From contig DATKSL010000039.1 of NCBI GenBank assembly GCA_035531675.1, forward strand, positions 1 to 64,000: a stretch of 64,000 nt of DNA. Direction: 5' to 3'. This stretch comes from JAJPIG01 sp035531675. GTDB taxonomy: Bacteria > Desulfobacterota > Binatia > Binatales > Binataceae. Below the pieces are notes generated by a model. It did no database searches. It was not told where the DNA came from and worked only from the letters and a program-made list of their open reading frames with translations. Each line of letters begins with the position of its first letter. Positions within the stretch are counted from its first letter, which is position 1. The position numbers and the translations under genes were made by a program. Of the stretch, positions 52,925-63,678 are shown in pieces.

Positions 52925-55537
52925 TTAGGCGGCGCTCGCCAGCGGCTGGCTCTCGAACTCGAGTCCGTGCGGACCGGCGTCGACCCGCACCCGCGAGCCG
53001 TCGCGAATCTCGCCGGTCAGCATCCGCCGCCCGATTGCGGTCTCCAGCTCGCGCTGGATCATCCGCTTGAGCGGTCGGGCGCCATAAACCGGGTCGTAGC
53101 CGTGCTCGGCGAAGTAGTCGAGCGCCTTGGTGGTGAGCTCCAGCTCGATCTTGCGATCCTCGAGCCGCTTGCGCAGCCGTCCGATCTGAATCTCGACGAT
53201 CTGGCGCAGTTGCTCCTTGGCCAGCGGATGGAAGACCACGATTTCGTCGACGCGGTTCAGAAATTCGGGCCGGAAGCTCTGGCGCAACACGTCGAGGCAC
53301 TGCGCCTTCATGCGATCGTAATCCTGACCCTTGAACGACAGGATTAGCTGGCTCGCGATGTTGGAAGTCATGATCACGACGCTGTTCTTGAAGTCCACGG
53401 TGCGGCCGTGGCCATCGGTCAGCCGGCCGTCGTCGAGCAGCTGCAGCAGGACGTTGAAAACGTCGGCATGCGCCTTTTCGATTTCATCGAACAGGATCAC
53501 CGCGTACGGACGCCGCCGCACCGCCTCGGTGAGTTGTCCGCCCTCGTCGTAGCCGACGTAGCCGGGGGGCGCGCCGATCAAACGTGAGACGGTATGCTTC
53601 TCCATGTACTCGGACATGTCGATCCGAATCAGCGCGTTCTCGTCGTCGAACAGGAACTCGGCCAGCGCCCGCGCCAACTCGGTCTTGCCGACTCCGGTCG
53701 GTCCCAGGAAGATGAACGAGCCAATCGGCCGGTTGGGATCCGCCAGTCCGGCCCGCGCCCGCACCACCGCGTCGGCGACCGCCGTGACCGCCTCGTCCTG
53801 GCCGATCACGCGCTTGTGCAGATGATCCTCGAGATGGCTCAGCTTCTGCACCTCGCCTTCCATCAGGCGCGACACCGGCACGCCGGTCCAGCGCGCGACG
53901 ACCTCGGCAATATCCTCGTCGTCGACCTCTTCCTTGAGCAGCCGCGGCGCGCCGCCGCGCTCGTCGTGCAGCTTCTTCTCCCGGTCCGTAAGCTCCTTCT
54001 CGAGGCCCGCGAGCTTGCCATACTGAAGCTCGGCGACCTTGTTCAGATCGTACTCGCGCTTGGCCTTCTCGATCTCGAGCCGGGTCTGCTCGATCTGGGC
54101 CTTGAGGCTGGAAAGTTGCTCCAGCTCGCCTTTTTCCCGCTGCCACTGGGCCTGCAGCGCCGAGCGCTTCTCCTGCACCTCGGCCAGCTCCTTTTCGAGC
54201 CGCGCCAGCCGATCGCGCGAAGCCTCGTCGGTCTCGCGCTTGAGCGCCTCGCGCTCGATTTCAAGCTGCATCACGCGCCGGTTGACCTCATCGAGCTCCG
54301 CCGGCATCGATTCCTTCTCGGTGCGCAGCTTGGCCGCCGCCTCGTCGACCAGGTCGATGGCCTTGTCGGGCAGAAAGCGCTCGGTGATGTAACGCTTTGA
54401 GAGCTGCGCGGCGGTGACCAGCGCGGAATCCTTGATGCGGATTCCATGATGGACCTCGTAGCGCTCCTTGAGCCCGCGCAGAATCGAGATGGTGTCCTCG
54501 ACACTCGGCTCCTCGACCATCACCGGCTGGAAACGCCGCTCCAGGGCCGCGTCCTTCTCGATGTACTTGCGATACTCGTCGAGCGTGGTGGCGCCGATAC
54601 AATGCAACTCGCCGCGCGCCAGCATGGGCTTGAGCAGGTTCGACGCATCCATCGAGCCTTCCGCCGCGCCCGCGCCGACCACGGTATGCAGCTCGTCGAT
54701 GAACAGAATGATCTCGCCGGCCGAGTCGGTAACTTCCTTGAGCAGGGCCTTGAGACGTTCTTCGAATTCGCCGCGGAACTTCGCGCCCGCGATCAGGGCG
54801 CCCATGTCGAGCGCGATCAGACGGCGGTTCTTGAGTCCCTCGGGCACATCGCCCGACACGATCCGCTGGCCGAGTCCCTCGACGATCGCGGTCTTGCCGA
54901 CCCCGGGCTCGCCGATCAGCACCGGGTTGTTCTTGGTGCGGCGCGAGAGCACCTGGATGACGCGGCGAATCTCGTTGTCGCGCCCGATAACCGGGTCGAC
55001 CTTGCCGGCCGCGGCGAGCTTGGTCAGGTCGCGTCCATAGCGTTCGAGAGCCTGGTAGGTGACCTCGGGATTCGCCGAGGTCACGCGCTGATTGCCACGC
55101 ACCTGCTTGAGCGCCGCCATCAGCTTGTCGTGGCTGAGCCCGGCCTCGCGCAAAATTCGCGCCGCGGCGCCCGGCTCGTCGAGCATTGCGGTCAGCACGT
55201 GCTCAATCGATACGTAATCGTCCTTGAGCTTGCCCGCCTCCTGCTCGGCCTGCGCCATCACCCGCCCCAGGCGCTGGGTCATGTAGACCTGGCTCGCGTC
55301 GGTGCCGCTCCCGGTGACCTGAGGAGTCCGTTTAAGCTCCTGTTCGAGGCGGTCCGTGACCGTCCTCCGATCGACGCCTGCCAGGCCCAGTACCGAGGAG
55401 GCCAGCCCCTGCTCGTCATCGAGCAAGGCGGCCAGCAGATGCTCGACGTCGACGGCCTGATGGTGGGCGGCGAGAGCGCGGCTCTGGGCCCGCCCGAGCG
55501 CTTCCTGGAGTTTTTCGGTGAAGCGATTTACGTCCAT
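52925..55537 (-). CDS. clpB: protein disaggregase ClpB
   Basis: A 870-residue Hsp100 chaperone. An N-terminal Clp_N domain (MDVNRFTEKLQEALGRAQSR) is followed by AAA1 (IGEPGVGKTAIVEGL), a long coiled-coil M domain (about 400-530: REALKRETDEASRDRLARLE and onward) and AAA2 (GPTGVGKTELARALAEFL). The M domain distinguishes it from ClpA. It works with DnaK to dissolve aggregates. No clear heat-shock promoter was identified upstream. Confidence 0.96.
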   Translation of the reverse strand: MDVNRFTEKLQEALGRAQSRALAAHHQAVDVEHLLAALLDDEQGLASSVLGLAGVDRRTVTDRLEQELKRTPQVTGSGTDASQVYMTQRLGRVMAQAEQEAGKLKDDYVSIEHVLTAMLDEPGAAARILREAGLSHDKLMAALKQVRGNQRVTSANPEVTYQALERYGRDLTKLAAAGKVDPVIGRDNEIRRVIQVLSRRTKNNPVLIGEPGVGKTAIVEGLGQRIVSGDVPEGLKNRRLIALDMGALIAGAKFRGEFEERLKALLKEVTDSAGEIILFIDELHTVVGAGAAEGSMDASNLLKPMLARGELHCIGATTLDEYRKYIEKDAALERRFQPVMVEEPSVEDTISILRGLKERYEVHHGIRIKDSALVTAAQLSKRYITERFLPDKAIDLVDEAAAKLRTEKESMPAELDEVNRRVMQLEIEREALKRETDEASRDRLARLEKELAEVQEKRSALQAQWQREKGELEQLSSLKAQIEQTRLEIEKAKREYDLNKVAELQYGKLAGLEKELTDREKKLHDERGGAPRLLKEEVDDEDIAEVVARWTGVPVSRLMEGEVQKLSHLEDHLHKRVIGQDEAVTAVADAVVRARAGLADPNRPIGSFIFLGPTGVGKTELARALAEFLFDDENALIRIDMSEYMEKHTVSRLIGAPPGYVGYDEGGQLTEAVRRRPYAVILFDEIEKAHADVFNVLLQLLDDGRLTDGHGRTVDFKNSVVIMTSNIASQLILSFKGQDYDRMKAQCLDVLRQSFRPEFLNRVDEIVVFHPLAKEQLRQIVEIQIGRLRKRLEDRKIELELTTKALDYFAEHGYDPVYGARPLKRMIQRELETAIGRRMLTGEIRDGSRVRVDAGPHGLEFESQPLASAA

Positions 55538-55653
55538 ACGCCTATTAAGGTAATCATTTTCTGCTATCCGACAACCGATCGGGGTTGGGCGGTTAGCCTC
55601 TTGAACAGTGATTTGCTAAGAATGGGTCGGCTTTTGAGCCGGAGAGGATAGCT

Positions 55654-56133
55654 ATGCGCGTAACTCTGACAATCAACGGGCAACAGCGTTCGGACGAAGT
55701 CGAAGACCGGATGCTGCTGGTTCACTACCTGCGCGACGTCGCGCAACTTACCGGCACCCATGTCGGCTGCGAAACCTCGCTTTGCGGCGCCTGTACGATA
55801 TTGCTCAATGGCAAGGCGGTGAAATCGTGCACCGTGCTGGCGGCGCAGGCCAACGGCGCCCAGGTCACCACGGTCGAGGGACTAGCCAAAAACGGCGAGC
55901 TCCACCCCGTCCAGGAAGGCTTCTGGGAGGAGCACGGCCTGCAATGCGGATTCTGCACGCCCGGGATGCTGATGCTCACGGTTGATCTGCTGAACCGCAA
56001 TCCGGACCCCAACGAGGCCGAGATTCGCCATGCCCTCGACGGCAATCTCTGCCGCTGCACCGGCTATCAGCACATTATCAACGCCGTGCAGTACGCGGCG
56101 CGCAAGATGCGCGGAGCATCGCGATCGGCCTGA
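55654..56133 (+). CDS. coxS: xanthine-oxidase-family [2Fe-2S] subunit (CoxS-like)
   Basis: A 159-residue iron-sulfur subunit. The plant-type ferredoxin cluster is C39-x4-C44-x2-C47 and C59 (GCETSLCGACTILLNGKAVK). The second cluster is LQCGFCTPGMLM with CRCTGYQHI near the end. It forms an S-L-M-(G) operon with the next three genes. In this complex it passes electrons from the Mo site to FAD. The gene order S-L-M fits form II enzymes. Confidence 0.94.
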   Translation: MRVTLTINGQQRSDEVEDRMLLVHYLRDVAQLTGTHVGCETSLCGACTILLNGKAVKSCTVLAAQANGAQVTTVEGLAKNGELHPVQEGFWEEHGLQCGFCTPGMLMLTVDLLNRNPDPNEAEIRHALDGNLCRCTGYQHIINAVQYAARKMRGASRSA

Positions 56134-56215
56134 GGCCGGCGCCGTCGCACTCCCGGACCTCGGTCTGCCCGCGAGGCGGCCCGACCCGGGTATTCCGCGA
56201 AAGCAGGAGAAAATC

Positions 56216-58561
56216 ATGGCAGCAGCAGTCGTCCCGAAGTTCGTCGGCACTCGCGTCAAGCGGCGCGAGGATCCGCGGCTCATCTCGGGCAATGGAACCT
56301 ACTGCGACGACGTCCGCCTGGTTGGGATGCTCTCCGTTGTCATCCTGCGGAGCCCCTATGGCCACGCGAAGATAAACTCGATCAACGTCGACGCCGCCCG
56401 CAAACTGCCCGGCGTGGTCGCGGTAATTACCGGCGAAGACATCAAGGGCAAGCTCGGATCGCTGACCACGGCGGCGCCGGCCGAGCATATCCCCTACCAT
56501 CCGCCGCTCGCGCAAGGCCGCGTCCGCTTCGTCGGCGAGGCGGTGGTGGCCGTGGTCGCGACCGATTCCTACATTGCTCAGGACGCGATCGACCTGGTCG
56601 AGGTTGATTACGATCCGCTGCCGGTCATCAACGATCCCGAAAAGGCGATCGAGCAGGGCGCCCCGCTTATCCACGAAGAGTTCGGCACCAACATCTCGAC
56701 CCGGGCGCAGGTCAGCTCGGGTGAGATCGACGGTGCGATGCGTGCGGCTGACCGGGTAATCAAGTTCCGGCTCGTCAATCAGCGTCTGGCGCCGGTGCCG
56801 ATGGAAGGACGGGCGACAGTCGCGCAATGGAACCAGGGCTCGGGCCATCTGACGCTGTGGTCCTCGACCCAGGGGCCCCATCTGCTGCGCTCGTACCTGT
56901 GCGATGTACTGAAGCTGCCGGAAAACCGGATGCGCGTGATCGCGCCCGAGGTCGGCGGCGGTTTCGGCGCCAAGCTCAACGTCTACGCCGAGGAGGTGCT
57001 GACCGCCTATCTCGCGATGACGCTGAAGCGTCCGGTCAAATGGATCGAGCGGCGGCGCGAGAATCTCGCCACCACCACGCACGGCCGCGACATGATCGTC
57101 TACGTCGAAGCGCCGGTTAAGAACGACGGCACGCTGCTCGGCCTCAAGGCGCGTTTCATCTGCGACGCTGGCGCCTATCTGCAACTCCTGACGCCGATGA
57201 TCCCGGGCTTCGCCGGCATGATGATGACCGGGTGCTACAAGGTCCCGGCGATGTCTTTCGAGCAGCTAATCGTCTTCACCAACAAAATGGCGCCGGACGC
57301 CTATCGCGGCGCCGGACGGCCGGAAGCCTGCTATATCGCCGAGCGCACGATGGACATGATCGCGCTCGAGCTCAACCTCGATCCGGTCGAGGTGCGGCGC
57401 AAGAACTTCATCCCGAAAGAGGATTTCCCCGCACAAATCGCCAGCGGCCTGGTGTATGACTCCGGCGACTACGGGCCGGCGCTCGACAAGGCGCTCAAGC
57501 TTATCGACTATCCGAAGGTCCGCGCCGAGCAGGCCGAAGCGCGCAAGCACGGCCGTTTACTCGGCATCGGGATCTGCTCCTACGTCGAGATCTGCGGCAT
57601 CGGCCCCTCGGCGATGCTGCCGCCGACCATGAAGGGCGGCGGATGGGAGAGCGCAACTATCCGGATGGAGCCGGATTGCAAGGTCACGGTTCTGACCGGA
57701 GTATCCCCGCACGGCCAGGGTCAGGAGACCAGCTTCGCCCAGCTGGTCGCGGACGAACTCGGCATCGGTATCGACGACGTCAATGTCGTGCACGGCGACA
57801 CCGCGATCGTCCAGTATGGCACCGGGACCTTCGGCAGCCGGGGCACCTCGGTCGGCGGCGCGGCGCTGATGATGGCGACGCAGAAGCTGCAGGCGAAGAT
57901 GAAGAAGATCGCCTCGACCATGATGGAGGTGCCGCCCGACCAGATCGTCTTCCACCAGGGCACCATGGCGCTGGCCAGCGATCTGACCAAATCGATCCCG
58001 ATGCAGCGGGTGGTGGACGGCGCCTACGGCTACAAGGTCACGATTCCGGGCGTCGAGCCGGGTCTCAATGAGGTTGCCTCTTACGAACCGACCGCCTGCA
58101 CCTTCCCGTTCGGCACCCATGCCTGCGTGGTCGAAGTCGATCCCGACACCGGGGTCGTCAAGTTCCTGCGCTACGTCGCGGTCGACGACTGCGGGCGAGT
58201 GATCAATCCGCTGCTGGTCGAGGGCCAGGTGCACGGCGGAATCGCACAGGGCATCGCGCAAGCGCTGTATGAGGAAGTCATCTACGACGAGAACGGTCAG
58301 TTGCTGACGGCGACCCTGATGGACTACGCGGTGCCGAAGGCTGAGATGCTGCCGCATTACGAACTCGACAGCACCGTGACGCCCTCACCTATCAATCCGC
58401 TGGGGGTCAAGGGCGTCGGCGAGGCCGGCACCATTGGCTCGACGCCCTGCGTCGTCAATGCGGTGCACGACGCGCTGAAGCATCTGGGTATCAAAAATCT
58501 TGATATGCCGCTCAAGCCGGAACGGCTGTGGCGCGCAATCAAATCGGCAAGGAAGGCTTAG
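56216..58561 (+). CDS. coxL: form II CoxL-like molybdenum hydroxylase large subunit
   Basis: About 781 residues, beginning MAAAVVPKFVGTRVKRREDP with GGAG upstream. It has the aldehyde-oxidase/xanthine-dehydrogenase fold: LWSSTQGPHLLRSYLCDVL, PEVGGGFGAKLNVYAEEV (MCD binding), and GTFGSRGTSVGGAAL. The active-site loop is AYRGAGR (Y363 to R368), the form II type, rather than AYRCSFR of true CO dehydrogenase. The cysteine needed for the Mo-Cu site is absent, so CO oxidation is unlikely. The frame opens earlier (56030) inside coxS, which is not the real start. Confidence 0.93.
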   Translation: MAAAVVPKFVGTRVKRREDPRLISGNGTYCDDVRLVGMLSVVILRSPYGHAKINSINVDAARKLPGVVAVITGEDIKGKLGSLTTAAPAEHIPYHPPLAQGRVRFVGEAVVAVVATDSYIAQDAIDLVEVDYDPLPVINDPEKAIEQGAPLIHEEFGTNISTRAQVSSGEIDGAMRAADRVIKFRLVNQRLAPVPMEGRATVAQWNQGSGHLTLWSSTQGPHLLRSYLCDVLKLPENRMRVIAPEVGGGFGAKLNVYAEEVLTAYLAMTLKRPVKWIERRRENLATTTHGRDMIVYVEAPVKNDGTLLGLKARFICDAGAYLQLLTPMIPGFAGMMMTGCYKVPAMSFEQLIVFTNKMAPDAYRGAGRPEACYIAERTMDMIALELNLDPVEVRRKNFIPKEDFPAQIASGLVYDSGDYGPALDKALKLIDYPKVRAEQAEARKHGRLLGIGICSYVEICGIGPSAMLPPTMKGGGWESATIRMEPDCKVTVLTGVSPHGQGQETSFAQLVADELGIGIDDVNVVHGDTAIVQYGTGTFGSRGTSVGGAALMMATQKLQAKMKKIASTMMEVPPDQIVFHQGTMALASDLTKSIPMQRVVDGAYGYKVTIPGVEPGLNEVASYEPTACTFPFGTHACVVEVDPDTGVVKFLRYVAVDDCGRVINPLLVEGQVHGGIAQGIAQALYEEVIYDENGQLLTATLMDYAVPKAEMLPHYELDSTVTPSPINPLGVKGVGEAGTIGSTPCVVNAVHDALKHLGIKNLDMPLKPERLWRAIKSARKA

Positions 58562-58563
58562 AC

Positions 58564-59433
58564 ATGTTTCCAGCATCGTTCCAGTACCATCGCGCCGCTT
58601 CCCTCAAAGAGGCGCTCGGCATGCTCCAGCAATTCGGCGACGACGCCAAACTACTCTCGGGCGGGCACAGCCTGCTGCCGATGATGAAGCTCAGGCTCGC
58701 GCAACCGGCGCACCTGGTCGATATCGGCGGAATCGCCGACCTGGCCGGCATCCGTGAGGAAGGCGGCAAAGTTGTGATCGGCGGCGCGACGATCCACGAT
58801 CAGGTCGCGAGCTCCAACGTGGTGCGCGGCAAGCTTGGCCTGCTGGCCGCATGCGCCGCAGCGATCGGCGATATCCAGGTCCGCAACCGCGGCACGATTG
58901 GCGGCAGCCTCGCCCATTCCGATCCCGCGGCTGACTACCCGGCCGGGGTGCTCGCGCTCGAGGGCGAGATCAAGCTCGAGGGCGGCTCCGGCGCCCGGAC
59001 CGTCAAAGCGCAAGACTTTTTCGTCGATCTCATGACCACCGCCATCAAGCCGGGCGAGATTCTGACCGCCGCCAGCTTCACGCCTCACCCGGCGCGAAGC
59101 GGCTACGCCTACCTGAAGCATCGCCAGCCCGCTTCGGGATTCGCCGTGGTCGGCGTCGCCGCGCTGGTAACGCTCGACGCGAAGGGCAATTGCGAGCGCG
59201 TCCGGGTGGGAGTCACCGGGCTCGGCCCCAAGGCCTTTCGGGCCGCGGCCGTCGAGTCGGGTCTGGCCGGCAAAAAGCCGGAGGCCGCAACCATCGCACA
59301 GGCGGCGTCCCATGCCGCCGACGGTATCGACGCGCTCGGCGACATTCACGCCTCGGCCGAGTTTCGCTCCGAGCTCGCGCGGGTTTACACCCGCCGCGCT
59401 ATCGAACAGGCCATCTCAAGCATCAAGAGCTGA
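58564..59433 (+). CDS. coxM: FAD-binding medium subunit (CoxM-like)
   Basis: A 289-residue FAD subunit. FAD-binding stretches are LLSGGHSLLPMMKLRLAQP and RNRGTIGGSLAHSDPAADYP. A C-terminal CO-deh-flavoprotein domain ends in YTRRAIEQAI. The ATG at 58564 follows the coxL stop by 2 bp. It completes the S-L-M hydroxylase. Confidence 0.94.
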   Translation: MFPASFQYHRAASLKEALGMLQQFGDDAKLLSGGHSLLPMMKLRLAQPAHLVDIGGIADLAGIREEGGKVVIGGATIHDQVASSNVVRGKLGLLAACAAAIGDIQVRNRGTIGGSLAHSDPAADYPAGVLALEGEIKLEGGSGARTVKAQDFFVDLMTTAIKPGEILTAASFTPHPARSGYAYLKHRQPASGFAVVGVAALVTLDAKGNCERVRVGVTGLGPKAFRAAAVESGLAGKKPEAATIAQAASHAADGIDALGDIHASAEFRSELARVYTRRAIEQAISSIKS

Positions 59434-59456
59434 TTCAGGAACCCCCGGAACAGCGC

Positions 59457-59987
59457 ATGAAACTTGTAGGCGAACAGATACTGCCCGGCAACCAGCAGCG
59501 CGTGTGGGCGTTGTTCAACGATCCGGAACGGCTCTCGAGGCTGATTCCGGGACTCGAAAAGCTGGATATCCTCGGCCCCAACGAATACGGCGGCACCATC
59601 AATATCGGCATCGCCGCCGTCAAGGGCGTCTATACCGGCAAGTTGAAGCTCGAGGATATCCGCGCGCCCGAGCACTACAAGATGGTGGTTGACGGCAAGG
59701 GCAAGCAGGGCTTCATGCGCGGTTCGGGCACGCTCGACCTGGTCGCCAAGGACAGCACCGAAACCGTCGTCAAATATGCGGGCGACATCCAGCTCGGCGG
59801 GCCGCTGGTGCAGGTCGGCCAGCGTGTCATCGACAGCGCGGCCAAGATGATCATGGGGCAGTTCTTCGCCGCGGCCGGGGCCGAGTTGAAGGCCGAGGCG
59901 GCGGGCACGGTCGCGCGCCAGGGGATCGCGATCAATTTCTTCCGCTGGATTCTGAATTTGATCCGCGGGCTGTTCCGACGAAGCTGA
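59457..59987 (+). CDS. coxG: CoxG-like SRPBCC protein
   Basis: A 176-residue protein of the polyketide-cyclase/SRPBCC superfamily (KLVGEQILPGNQQRVWALFN, then RLIPGLEKLDILGPNEYGG and GPLVQVGQRVIDSAAKMIMG). CoxG anchors Mo hydroxylases or assists electron transfer to quinones. The C-terminal hydrophobic-basic tail (FFRWILNLIRGLFRRS) may bind the membrane. It follows coxM by 23 bp and probably ends the operon. Confidence 0.92.
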   Translation: MKLVGEQILPGNQQRVWALFNDPERLSRLIPGLEKLDILGPNEYGGTINIGIAAVKGVYTGKLKLEDIRAPEHYKMVVDGKGKQGFMRGSGTLDLVAKDSTETVVKYAGDIQLGGPLVQVGQRVIDSAAKMIMGQFFAAAGAELKAEAAGTVARQGIAINFFRWILNLIRGLFRRS

Positions 59988-59988
59988 T

Positions 59989-61347
59989 TTAAGCGCCGGC
60001 GATCATCATCTCGGCGATCTTGATGGTCGGCGCAACGGTTGACGATCGCCATACCAGGTCGTTGCCGATCATCTCGATCGCCATGAACATCTCTTTCAGA
60101 TTGCCGGCGATCGTTATCTCCTGGACCGGAAAGGCGAGCTGCCCGTTCTCGATCCAGACGCCGCTCGCGCCGCGCGAATAGTCGCCGGTCACGCTGTTGA
60201 CGCCGAATCCGATCAACTCCGTCACGTAAAGCCCCTGCTTGACCGAAGCGATGATCTCTTCGGGCGAATAGCGGCCCGGCTCCAGGTACAGGTTGGTCGG
60301 GCTTACGGTCGGCACGTCGCCGACCGAGCGCGCCGCGTTGCCGGTCGGGCTCAGCTTGAGCTTGCGCGCCGAATAGCTGTCGAGCAGGTAGGTCTTGAGC
60401 ACTCCGGCCTCGACCACCGCCTTGCGGTTGGTCAGCAGCCCCTCGCCGTCGAACGGCTTCGAGCCCAGGCCGCGCAGCATCGTACCGTCGTCGATAATCG
60501 TCACGTTGGGCGCAGCCACTTGCGTTCCGAGCCGGTTCACCAGGAACGACGCACCCTTGTAGAGCGACGGACCCGACGCGGCTCCGACCAGCGCGCGAAT
60601 CAGGCTCGCGGCGCGATCGGGCTCGAAGATGACCGGCGCCCGCACGGTCTTCACCTTGCGCGCACCGAGCCGCTGCAGCGCCCGCTCGGCCGAAATCCTG
60701 CCGACCGACTCCGGCTCGTCGAGCTTCTCGAAATGGCGGCTGGTCGTGTACCAGTAGCCCTGTTGCATCGCGCCATCGCTCACCGCAATCGGCGCGACAC
60801 CCAGGCTGTACGAACTCCCGCCGTACTCGCCCGCGAAACCCTGGCTGTTGGCGAACAGAATCTGGTAGAGGCCGGAGTCGAAGCCCGCGCCCTCGGAATT
60901 CTTGATGCGCGGGTCGAGCGCGAGCGCGGTCCGCTCGGCGCGGCGTGCGATATCGAGCGCGCGATCGGCGTCGATAATGCCGTGCTCCGAATCGGTCAGC
61001 TCGAGTTCCGTCAGATGATGCGGATGCAACGCCGGGTCGGGCAGGCCGGAGAACGGGTCGGGCGCCGTGAGTCGTGCCAGGCGCACGGTGTCGGCGATGA
61101 ATGCCTTGAGCGCCTCGCGCTCGAGTTCGGCGGTGGAAGCAGTCGCGGACGATTTATCGACGAAGGCGCGGATGCCGAGCCGCCGTTCGCGCGAGCTCTT
61201 GAGCTTCTCGATTTCGCCCAGCCTGACGCCGGCTTCGAGTGATTCGCCGCTGACGAATAGCACTTCGGTTGCAGTCGCGCCGCAACGCCGCGCCTCATCG
61301 AGCGCCCATTGCGCGAGCGCCGGGTCGAGCTTCGCCATCCCGGCCAT
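59989..61347 (-). CDS. pmbA: PmbA/TldE-family metalloprotease subunit
   Basis: A 452-residue TldD/PmbA protein. Landmarks are LGIRAFVDKSSATASTAELE, PDPFSGLPDP, GFDSGLYQILFANSQGFAGE and the C-terminal GYDR-like NSVTGDYSRGASGVWIENGQ. It lacks the HExxxH zinc motif, as TldE partners do. It forms a heterodimer with TldD that degrades small peptides and, in some species, processes microcins. It starts 3 bp after the tldD stop. Confidence 0.93.
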   Translation of the reverse strand: MAGMAKLDPALAQWALDEARRCGATATEVLFVSGESLEAGVRLGEIEKLKSSRERRLGIRAFVDKSSATASTAELEREALKAFIADTVRLARLTAPDPFSGLPDPALHPHHLTELELTDSEHGIIDADRALDIARRAERTALALDPRIKNSEGAGFDSGLYQILFANSQGFAGEYGGSSYSLGVAPIAVSDGAMQQGYWYTTSRHFEKLDEPESVGRISAERALQRLGARKVKTVRAPVIFEPDRAASLIRALVGAASGPSLYKGASFLVNRLGTQVAAPNVTIIDDGTMLRGLGSKPFDGEGLLTNRKAVVEAGVLKTYLLDSYSARKLKLSPTGNAARSVGDVPTVSPTNLYLEPGRYSPEEIIASVKQGLYVTELIGFGVNSVTGDYSRGASGVWIENGQLAFPVQEITIAGNLKEMFMAIEMIGNDLVWRSSTVAPTIKIAEMMIAGA

Positions 61348-61350
61348 CCT

Positions 61351-62799
<1,449 letters not shown>

Positions 62800-62868
62800 A
62801 GATATCCGCGCGAGAGGCGCGAAACTGATTGTATCAGACCGGAAACGGCGGCAGAACCCGGCCAGCCT

Positions 62869-63183
62869 TCAGGGCTCGCCGAGACGCCATGAGTAGTCGC
62901 GCTCGACCTCGGCGATCATGATGCGAAAGTCGCTGAAGATCTCGCGCTTGCCGAGCGCCATCGCGCGGCGATGGTCGGGGTCGGCGGTCCATGCCTGGAG
63001 CGCTTCGCGGCTCTCCCAGTACGAGACGGTGAACCATCCGCCGTCGCCCGCCGGGCTTTCGAAGGAACTTTTCGAGATGAAGCCCGGGACCTGCTTCACC
63101 TTGTCGAGCAGCGGCGCAAGCTCCGCCAGATGCTGTTGCTCGCGGCCCGAGCGCACGCGGTAATCGATGATACAGGCGATCAT
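62869..63183 (-). CDS. ABM-domain (antibiotic biosynthesis monooxygenase-like) protein
   Basis: A 104-residue dimeric alpha/beta-barrel protein. The pattern IIDYRVRSGREQQHLAELAP, then FISKSSFESPAGDGGWFTVS and YWESREALQAWTADPDHRRA, is typical of the ABM superfamily. Members range from quinone monooxygenases to heme-degrading enzymes. Function cannot be assigned. Confidence 0.85.
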   Translation of the reverse strand: MIACIIDYRVRSGREQQHLAELAPLLDKVKQVPGFISKSSFESPAGDGGWFTVSYWESREALQAWTADPDHRRAMALGKREIFSDFRIMIAEVERDYSWRLGEP

Positions 63184-63211
63184 GATTGGGCGGGCGCGCT
63201 ACAAGCGCGCG

Positions 63212-63655
63212 CTAACCGGCGGCGGCGCGCGCCCGAGTCTCGCGCTCGGGCCGGACCGGCGTTTTGCGCCGGCGCGGCTTCTTGCCCTGCGCCTGCTCGG
63301 CCTCGCCGGTGAACTCGATCACCGAGAGTGGGGCCGCGTCACCGCGTCTGAAGCCGAACTTGATTACGCGGGTGTAGCCGCCGGCGCGGTCCTTGAAGCG
63401 CGGCGCGATCTCGTCGAACAGCTTCTTGACCATATCGCGCGAGCGGATGAAGTCGAAGGCCATTCGCCGCGCACTCAGGTCGCCACGCTTGCCGAGCGTG
63501 ACCATCCGATCGGCGAAGCGCCTGAGCTCCTTGGCTTTGGCATCGGTAGTCTTGATCCGCTCGTGGCGGATAAGGCTCAACACCAGGTTACGAAACAACG
63601 CCTTACGATGGGCCGAGCTGCGGTTGAGCTTGCGGCCCTGATTTTGATGACGCAT
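63212..63655 (-). CDS. rplQ: 50S ribosomal protein L17
   Basis: A 147-residue ribosomal protein. The N-terminus is classic: MRHQNQGRKLNRSSAHRKAL followed by FRNLVLSLIRHERIKTTDAK. The C-terminal part of about 45 residues is a basic extension. It follows rpoA by 23 bp, the universal rpoA-rplQ order. Confidence 0.97.
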   Translation of the reverse strand: MRHQNQGRKLNRSSAHRKALFRNLVLSLIRHERIKTTDAKAKELRRFADRMVTLGKRGDLSARRMAFDFIRSRDMVKKLFDEIAPRFKDRAGGYTRVIKFGFRRGDAAPLSVIEFTGEAEQAQGKKPRRRKTPVRPERETRARAAAG

Positions 63656-63678
63656 CGCCTACTCCAGGATTCGCGGGC

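Noticed and set aside
55654..58561. true CO dehydrogenase (form I)
   Set aside because: The active-site loop is AYRGAGR, not AYRCSFR.
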